From Desulfofustis sp. (GTDB taxonomy: Bacteria; Desulfobacterota; Desulfobulbia; Desulfobulbales; Desulfocapsaceae), in contig JAUVWB010000024.1 in the NCBI GenBank assembly GCA_030604345.1, positions 1-11,387 on the forward strand: 11,387 bases of DNA, in the 5' to 3' direction. Of this stretch, positions 6,438 through 11,387 are shown in pieces (position 1 is the first letter of the stretch; every line of letters starts with the position of its first letter). Position numbers and translations under genes: made by a program. The notes below the pieces were generated by a model. That model did no database searches. It had not been told where the DNA came from and worked only from the letters and a program-made list of their open reading frames with translations.

Positions 6438-7223
6438 CTATTTATCGTCGTGGATCGACAAGCCGCCGAGATCAAGTTCGAAGTTCAGATCATCATCCAT
6501 CCGGGGGCCGGGACGCGGTGCCGGCTTTTCCGTGGTTTTGGCGGCAGGAGCGGCGGGTTCGTCTTCGCCGAGGCCGAGGTCCATGTCGAGAGTGCTGAAA
6601 TCGAGGTCGTCTTCGGGTTCGGCGGCCGGCAGGGTAATAGCCGGCGCTTCCTCGGTTTCCGGTTCATCGAAGGACAGGGGTGGCGGTTCGGTTGCAGCAT
6701 GTTGTTTTCCTGGTTCCGGGGGGGACAGATCGGAGATGTCGGCCAACTCTTCAGGGATTTCCATCCTCGGCGGCTCTTTTGCGGGCCCGCTGTCGGTGAA
6801 GGCAAAGGTCTCTTCGTCCGAGGTATCTTCGAACATGCCCAGATCCAGGGTGCCTTCCGGTGCTGTACCACCCTCTTCCCGGGTTGCGGCGCTGAACTCC
6901 TCATCAAGGGCGCGGATGGCCGCATCCTCGTTTTCTTCCTGATCGCCGAAGGCGAATTCCAGGCCACCTTCCTCTCCTGGAACTTCTTCACGGTCGACCA
7001 GAATCTCCAGATCCGGATCGGCGAATTCGATTTCCGCCTCCTGCCCCTCCTCCAAAGAGAAATCCTCACCTTCTTCGAGGCTGGCAATCTTGAGAAAGAC
7101 CGGTGGAGCCACTTTCCTGGTACTTCCCTGAAACGCTTTGGCGATCTCGGAAATATCCTTGTTACAGCTCGCGCAAACCTCAAGATTGTCGAATGAAATA
7201 AAGCCGCATTTCGGACAGCGCAT
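6438..7223 (-). CDS. Acidic zinc-ribbon protein of unknown function
   Basis: I do not recognise a function. The 261-residue protein starts with a four-cysteine zinc ribbon: CPKC at 3-6 and CASC at 17-20. The remainder is highly acidic, rich in E, D, P and A, low in complexity and probably mostly disordered. Short related pieces recur in the tail, such as DDLDFSTLDMDLGL and DDDLNFELDLGGL, with looser versions (GTLDLGMFED) in the middle. This suggests a scaffold or interaction tail hung on a zinc-binding head. No signal peptide or membrane segment is seen. ATG 7223 is chosen because AGAGGAA precedes it by 7 nt and the ribbon begins at residue 3. The gene lies downstream of nadC, 145 bp away, with its own candidate promoter and leader hairpin. 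The opposite strand carries a long open frame that is only a shadow. Confidence 0.85.
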   Translation of the reverse strand: MRCPKCGFISFDNLEVCASCNKDISEIAKAFQGSTRKVAPPVFLKIASLEEGEDFSLEEGQEAEIEFADPDLEILVDREEVPGEEGGLEFAFGDQEENEDAAIRALDEEFSAATREEGGTAPEGTLDLGMFEDTSDEETFAFTDSGPAKEPPRMEIPEELADISDLSPPEPGKQHAATEPPPLSFDEPETEEAPAITLPAAEPEDDLDFSTLDMDLGLGEDEPAAPAAKTTEKPAPRPGPRMDDDLNFELDLGGLSIHDDK

Positions 7224-7256
7224 CGGTGAATTCCTCTTTTCGGGTCCACAAGAAAG

Positions 7257-7282
7257 GGCATGGAGACCGCTCGATCCATGCC
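7257..7282 (-). promoter_or_regulatory. Leader hairpin of the zinc-ribbon gene
   Basis: GGCATGGA (7257-7264) and TCCATGCC (7275-7282) form a perfect 8-bp stem with a 10-base loop. On the minus strand the hairpin is followed by CTTTCTT. It sits between the candidate promoter and the start codon, near the 5' end of the predicted message. It may act as a weak attenuator, a message-stabilising hairpin, or the end of the nadC transcript. Confidence 0.5.
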
Positions 7283-7301
7283 ACCCCTCAGATATGAGCG
7301 C

Positions 7302-7331
7302 AGTATCTCACATTTTTTCGGGATAAATCAA
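7302..7331 (-). promoter_or_regulatory. Candidate promoter of the zinc-ribbon gene
   Basis: On the minus strand TTGATT (7331-7326) and GATACT (7307-7302) are separated by 18 bp, in the nadC to zinc-ribbon gap. The stretch is AT-richer than its surroundings. Confidence 0.45.
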
Positions 7332-7368
7332 GAAATAATCACATCCTTGCCGTTTATCGGCCGGGCAG

Positions 7369-8199
7369 CTACCAATCCATGCCGATGTCGCAAGCACGGG
7401 CAGAATGTGTCAGGCCGCCGACCGAGATGATATCGACGCCGGAAGCGGCGACGGCCGCTACCGTCTCCAACGTGATACCGCCGGAGGCCTCGACGATGGC
7501 CCGGCCGTCGATAATCCGCACCGCCTCGGCCATGGTTGCCGGCGTCATGTTGTCGAGCAGGATGATGTCGACGCCGCAGGCAAGGCACTCCCGGACCTGA
7601 TCCAGGGTATCGGTCTCCACCTCGATCCTGATGGTATGGGGGGTTCGGCTCCGGACCCTGGCCACCGCCTCGGTGATGGAACCGCAGGCGGCGATATGGT
7701 TGTCCTTGATGAGGACGCCGTCGGCCAGATTGAACCGGTGGTTATGGCCGCCCCCGGCGACTACCGCATATTTTTCCAGCATCCGCAACCCGGGGGTGGT
7801 CTTGCGCGTATCACAGATACGCACTGGAAAACCTTTCACCGTGTCGACAAAGGCGGCGGTCATGGTGGCGATGCCGCAGAGGCGCTGCAGCAGGTTGAGG
7901 GCGACCCGCTCGGCCTTGAGCAGATCGACTACCGGGCCGCGTACCGTGAGCACCACGTCGCCGGGAGAGATGCGGCTACCGTCGGCGACCGCATCGGCAG
8001 TCTCGACGGCCGGGTTCTGTATGGTGAAGACCCGCGCTGCCACCGTGCCCGCCCCGGCGGCCAGAAAGCTCTGCCGGGAAACCAGCCGGGCGCTGCCGAT
8101 CTGATCCGGCGCAAAGATGGCCTCGCTGGTCAGATCGCCCCGACCGATATCCTCGAGCAGGAAGGACCGGATCATCCGGTCAAGCAGGTTCGTATCCAT
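7369..8199 (-). CDS. nadC: Nicotinate-nucleotide diphosphorylase (carboxylating), quinolinate phosphoribosyltransferase
   Basis: This cytoplasmic enzyme joins quinolinate with PRPP to give nicotinate mononucleotide, CO2 and pyrophosphate in de novo NAD synthesis. The length of 276 residues is normal. Family signatures are seen in order: LLEDIGRGDLTS near the N-terminus, LKAERVALNLLQRLCGIAT (94-112), DTRKTTPGLR (130-139), GGGHNHR (149-155), IKDNH (164-168), EVET (193-196), LLDNM (214-218), EASGGI (237-242) and SVGGLTHS (259-266). All expected basic and acidic active-site residues appear present. Its start lies 9 nt past the valS stop with only a weak ribosome site, so cotranscription and probably coupled translation with valS are inferred. 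Confidence 0.97.
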   Translation of the reverse strand: MDTNLLDRMIRSFLLEDIGRGDLTSEAIFAPDQIGSARLVSRQSFLAAGAGTVAARVFTIQNPAVETADAVADGSRISPGDVVLTVRGPVVDLLKAERVALNLLQRLCGIATMTAAFVDTVKGFPVRICDTRKTTPGLRMLEKYAVVAGGGHNHRFNLADGVLIKDNHIAACGSITEAVARVRSRTPHTIRIEVETDTLDQVRECLACGVDIILLDNMTPATMAEAVRIIDGRAIVEASGGITLETVAAVAASGVDIISVGGLTHSARACDIGMDW

Positions 8200-8208
8200 A
8201 CCGTTTTC

Positions 8209-10878
8209 TCAATTGGCGGCCATGGCGACCAACCGCTGCTCGGCTTCGGTAATACGCGCCAGGCGAGCTTCCAGTTCGGCCTGTTTGCCGCGCTCCTTGG
8301 CCACGATATCCGGCGGGGCATTGGCCAGGAACTTGTCGTTGCCCAGTTTACCGGTGACCTTTTTCAGTTCGGTTTCGGTCTTGGCCCGTTCCCGAGCCAG
8401 CTTGTCCCGCTCACCGTCGATATCCACCAAGCCCTTGAGCGGCACGTAGATCTCGATATCGTTGTAAATATAAGTCGCCGCATCGGCAGGTTTGCTGCCC
8501 ACCGGGGCAATGGACAACGAGTTGAGCCGGGCCAACTCGGCAATGGTCGGGGTGAAGGCCTCGATCAAGCCCACGGCCGGCCCGTTGAGATTGGTGACGT
8601 AAGCGTCCAAACGCTGCGACGGATGGACATTGGCTTCGGCCCGGATGTTGCGGATACCGCCGATGACCCCCATCAACAGTTCCATCTCCCGTTCGGCCTG
8701 CTCATCGATCCATTCCGGGCGGCGCTCGGGGTAGGGTTGGAGCATCAACACCGGCCGCTCGCCGGGCAGTACGCTCCAGATTTCTTCGGTGACAAACGGG
8801 GTCAGCGGATGCATCAGCTTCAGGATGGTTTCCAACACCGTCAGCAGGACGCCGCGGGCCTGATCGCGCCGGGTTTCGTCACTGCTGAACAGGTCCGGTT
8901 TGATCCATTCCAGGTACCAGTCGCAGAACTCGTGCCAGATGAACTGGTAGTTGGCTGAAGCCACTTCGTTGAAGTGATACTCGTCCAATCCGCGTCGAAC
9001 CTGGTCGACGGTCCGGGCCGTGCGGCTGAGGATCCAGCGATGCGCCAGGCCAAGCTGCTCGGGCCGCTCGGTCACCCGACCGCTGACGGACGGACTCTCA
9101 CCCACGTGCATCAACGCAAAGCGGGCGGCATTCCACAATTTGTTGATGAAGAAGCGGTATCCTTCGATGCGCTCCTCGTCGAGCCGGATCTCCCGTCCCT
9201 GGGCGGCAAAGGCGGCCAACGTGAAACGCACCGCGTCGGTGCCGTAGGTCCCCATGACCTCCAGCGGGTCGATGACGTTACCGGTGGACTTGGACATTTT
9301 CTTGCCGTGTTTGTCCCGGACCAGGGCGTGCAGGTAGACGTCGTGGAACGGGACCGCGTCCATAAAATGAAGCCCCATCATCATCATCCGGGCCACCCAG
9401 AAGAAGAGGATATCGAAGCTGGTGACCAGGATCGAGGTGGGATAGAAGGTATTCAGCTCCCTGGTCCGCTCCGGCCAGCCCATGGTGGAGAACGGCCACA
9501 GTGCCGAGGAGAACCACGTATCGAGGACGTCGGTCTCCTGCTTCAACTCGGTCGAACTGCAGGCGGGACACCGCTCGGGATCGGTCGTTTCGACGATCAT
9601 TTCGCCGCACCCGTTGCAGGTCCAGGCCGGGATCCGGTGCCCCCACCAGATCTGCCGGGAGATGCACCAGTCGCGGATATTGTCCATCCAGCTGTAGAAG
9701 GTGTTGTACCAGGTCTTCGGGTAAATCCTGATGCGTTCTTCACGCACCGCCGCCACCGCCTTGTCGGCCAGCGGCCGCACGGAGACGAACCATTGCAGCG
9801 AGGTGGTCGGTTCCACCACCGTCTTGCACCGGTAGCACTGGCCGACGGCGTGCGGGTACTCCTCTTCTTTGACCAGATACCCGCGCTCCTTGAGGTCGGC
9901 AACGATGCGTTTCCGGCAGGCGAAGCGGTCCAGTCCGGCGTAGACACCGGCCCTCTCGTTCATCACCCCATGGTCGTCCATCACCTTGCACATTTCCAGG
10001 TTGTGACGGCGGCCGATCTCGTAGTCGTCCCGGTCGTGGGACGGGGTCACCTTCAAGGCGCCGGTACCGAAATCCATCTGCACGTGCTCGTCGAACACCA
10101 CCGGGATGATCCGGCCGACCAGCGGCAGTTCCACCGTGGCTCCGACCAGGTGGGCATAGCGCGGATCGTTCGGGTTGACGGCAACACCGGTGTCACCGAG
10201 CATGGTCTCCGGCCGGGTGGTGGCCACCACCAGGGCGCCGCTGCCGTCGGTCAACGGGTAGCGCAGGTGATACAACGTGCCCTGGCTCGGCTCGTGATCC
10301 ACCTCGTCATCGGCCAGTGCCGTCAGGCAACGGGGGCACCAGTTGACGATATAGTCGCCCTTGTAGATCAGGCCTTCCTTGTAGAGCCGCACGAAGACCT
10401 CGCGGACGGCCTGGGACAGCCCCTCGTCCATGGTGAACCGCTCCCGGCTCCAATCGCAGGAGCAGCCAAGCCGCTTGAGCTGGTTGATAATGGTGCCACC
10501 CTTCTCCTTGCGCCACTCCCAGACCCGCTCGATGAACGCCTCGCGGCCGAGATCATGGCGATTTTTCCCTTCAGCCGCAAGCTGTCGCTCCACCACGTTC
10601 TGGGTGGCGATCCCGGCATGGTCGGTGCCCGGCACCCACAGGGTGTTGTCGCCGCGCATCCGGTGATAGCGAGTCAGGATATCCTGCATGGTGTTGTTCA
10701 AGGCATGACCCACGTGGAGCACACCGGTCACGTTGGGCGGTGGGATGACGATGGAAAAGGCGGGGCGGCCGGGCTCCATCCGGGCATCAAAGCAGTGCTG
10801 TTGCTCCCAGGTGTTCAGCCATTTCTGTTCGACATCGGAGAAATCGTAGCTCTTGTTCAGTTCCTTGCTGGTGTCCAT
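8209..10878 (-). CDS. valS: Valyl-tRNA synthetase
   Basis: This class I aminoacyl-tRNA synthetase charges tRNA-Val in the cytoplasm. It has 889 residues, a normal length. The N-terminal catalytic signature PPPNVTGVLHVGHAL (46-60) contains the HIGH-type motif HVGH. The editing (CP1) domain that clears mischarged threonine is marked by TTRPETM (220-226) followed by LGDTGVAVNP. A four-cysteine zinc-binding insert (CNGC, CPAC) lies near 420-445, followed by DTWFSSALWPFS. The KMSKS loop is at 527-531. The last 70 or so residues form the charged coiled coil typical of ValRS, with ERDKLARERAKTETELKKV. The start at 10878 gives the expected N-terminus although its ribosome site is weak. It is the first gene of the valS-nadC unit. 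A very long open frame on the opposite strand is a composition artefact. Confidence 0.98.
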   Translation of the reverse strand: MDTSKELNKSYDFSDVEQKWLNTWEQQHCFDARMEPGRPAFSIVIPPPNVTGVLHVGHALNNTMQDILTRYHRMRGDNTLWVPGTDHAGIATQNVVERQLAAEGKNRHDLGREAFIERVWEWRKEKGGTIINQLKRLGCSCDWSRERFTMDEGLSQAVREVFVRLYKEGLIYKGDYIVNWCPRCLTALADDEVDHEPSQGTLYHLRYPLTDGSGALVVATTRPETMLGDTGVAVNPNDPRYAHLVGATVELPLVGRIIPVVFDEHVQMDFGTGALKVTPSHDRDDYEIGRRHNLEMCKVMDDHGVMNERAGVYAGLDRFACRKRIVADLKERGYLVKEEEYPHAVGQCYRCKTVVEPTTSLQWFVSVRPLADKAVAAVREERIRIYPKTWYNTFYSWMDNIRDWCISRQIWWGHRIPAWTCNGCGEMIVETTDPERCPACSSTELKQETDVLDTWFSSALWPFSTMGWPERTRELNTFYPTSILVTSFDILFFWVARMMMMGLHFMDAVPFHDVYLHALVRDKHGKKMSKSTGNVIDPLEVMGTYGTDAVRFTLAAFAAQGREIRLDEERIEGYRFFINKLWNAARFALMHVGESPSVSGRVTERPEQLGLAHRWILSRTARTVDQVRRGLDEYHFNEVASANYQFIWHEFCDWYLEWIKPDLFSSDETRRDQARGVLLTVLETILKLMHPLTPFVTEEIWSVLPGERPVLMLQPYPERRPEWIDEQAEREMELLMGVIGGIRNIRAEANVHPSQRLDAYVTNLNGPAVGLIEAFTPTIAELARLNSLSIAPVGSKPADAATYIYNDIEIYVPLKGLVDIDGERDKLARERAKTETELKKVTGKLGNDKFLANAPPDIVAKERGKQAELEARLARITEAEQRLVAMAAN

Positions 10879-10958
10879 GCGTTACGGTCTGGTGAAGGTG
10901 TTTGAGTGATTTCTGCTCCGGGTGATGCCGGAAACCGCGGCCAACCGGGCGGAGTGGC

Positions 10959-10987
10959 AGCTTACCTGCGGATCGCTCTTTCGGCAA
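10959..10987 (-). promoter_or_regulatory. Candidate promoter of valS-nadC
   Basis: On the minus strand TTGCCG (10987-10982) and TAAGCT (10964-10959) are 17 bp apart, 80 bp before the valS start, in the 175-bp gap after the dGTPase gene. The match is modest. No T-box-like leader or strong terminator was seen in the gap. Confidence 0.35.
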
Positions 10988-11053
10988 CCGTTTTTCGGTC
11001 CGCCACGGCAGCCTCACAACAGTTGCAGAGCAGAGCGCCGGCCCCAGGTATGG

Positions 11054-11387
11054 TCAACGGACGCTCCACGGCTTGGGTAGAAAGAGAAACTCATAGATGC
11101 CGAGGGCATAGCGGTCGGTCATGCCGGCGATGTAATCACAAACGCGGCGATGAGCAGTCTTCTCGTTCGGCCAGCTCTTGTTCTGCTCGTCCACCAACCA
11201 CTGGTCGCCAACCCTGGTAACCAGTCCGTTGTCCAGAAAATAGCGGTACAATTCGCGGATGATCCGCTGCGCCTTGACGAATTCCTGGTGTACCCAGAAG
11301 TGGCGATAGACGTTCTCGTAGAGGAACGCGCGCAGTTCGGTGATCGCCTCGAGCATCGGTTCGCTGATGTGCAGGTCGCCGTCGTCG
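11054..11387 (-). CDS. dGTPase-like deoxynucleotide triphosphohydrolase, C-terminal part
   Basis: The frame is open to the right edge, so only the last 110 or so residues are present. LRAFLYENVYRHFWVHQE and AQRIIRELYRYFLDN, then RRVCDYIAGMTDRYALGIYE, match the C-terminal helices of the HD-domain dGTPase (Dgt) family, which removes triphosphate from deoxynucleotides such as dGTP. The HD metal-binding motifs lie outside the window, so activity and substrate cannot be judged. The gene ends 175 bp before valS and is read in the same direction. Confidence 0.87.
   Translation of the reverse strand, partial: DDGDLHISEPMLEAITELRAFLYENVYRHFWVHQEFVKAQRIIRELYRYFLDNGLVTRVGDQWLVDEQNKSWPNEKTAHRRVCDYIAGMTDRYALGIYEFLFLPKPWSVR

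Noticed and set aside
6384..7196. A 270-residue open frame on the plus strand, plus a second long minus frame at 6485-7279
   Set aside because: These are shadows of the acidic zinc-ribbon gene, which has a ribosome site, a four-cysteine motif and consistent codon use.
7405..8958. A 517-residue open frame on the plus strand
   Set aside because: It is antisense to nadC and the end of valS, both of which have complete family motifs; its own sequence shows none.
8974..10905. A 643-residue open frame on the plus strand
   Set aside because: It lies wholly opposite valS, has G/D/H/P-rich composition without motifs, and follows from high third-position G+C in the real gene.

Overview
The window looks like a bacterial chromosome of fairly high G+C. 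It joins a housekeeping block on the right (about 6270-11387) to a mosaic, partly decayed accessory block on the left (1-6270). The order dGTPase, valS, nadC, acidic zinc-ribbon protein fits what I recall of Desulfuromonadota-like deltaproteobacteria. That assignment is an inference from protein style and gene order, not from a search.

Right block, all read leftwards on the minus strand: the end of a dGTPase-like HD hydrolase (11387-11054), valyl-tRNA synthetase valS (10878-8209), and 9 nt later nadC, quinolinate phosphoribosyltransferase (8199-7369). Next come a candidate promoter with a leader hairpin, a very acidic zinc-ribbon protein of unknown function (7223-6438), and a tRNA-Phe(GAA) gene with encoded CCA (6346-6271) behind a near-consensus promoter. 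The tRNA has a U-U mismatch in its T stem.

Left block: directly downstream of the tRNA and in the same orientation lies a broken tyrosine-recombinase gene (6183-5374). It has two frameshifts and ends before the catalytic domain. This is the usual layout of an element integrated into the 3' end of a tRNA gene, here dead. Further left are an apparently intact FAD-linked oxidoreductase of the berberine-bridge type (3888-5333), with its own promoter and a paired 15-bp repeat in its leader. Beyond it lie a C-terminal scrap of an ISL3-type transposase (3635-3342) and an AbiE-type (type IV) toxin-antitoxin pair. In that pair the antitoxin/regulator reads through intact (3273-2215), but the nucleotidyltransferase toxin is a pseudogene with a nonsense codon and an internal deletion (2252-1582). 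Last, converging on it with a 6-nt gap, is the C-terminal part of a large UvrD-type helicase, probably a RecQ-UvrD fusion (1-1575).

The most interesting signals are non-coding. One is a concentric four-half-site operator that exactly covers the antitoxin promoter and start. Another is a nested palindrome that places the dead integrase's start codon in its bulge. The third is the tRNA T-stem mismatch, which may be a scar of integration. I see no CRISPR array, rRNA or complete insertion sequence, and no gene-free stretch longer than about 250 bases.
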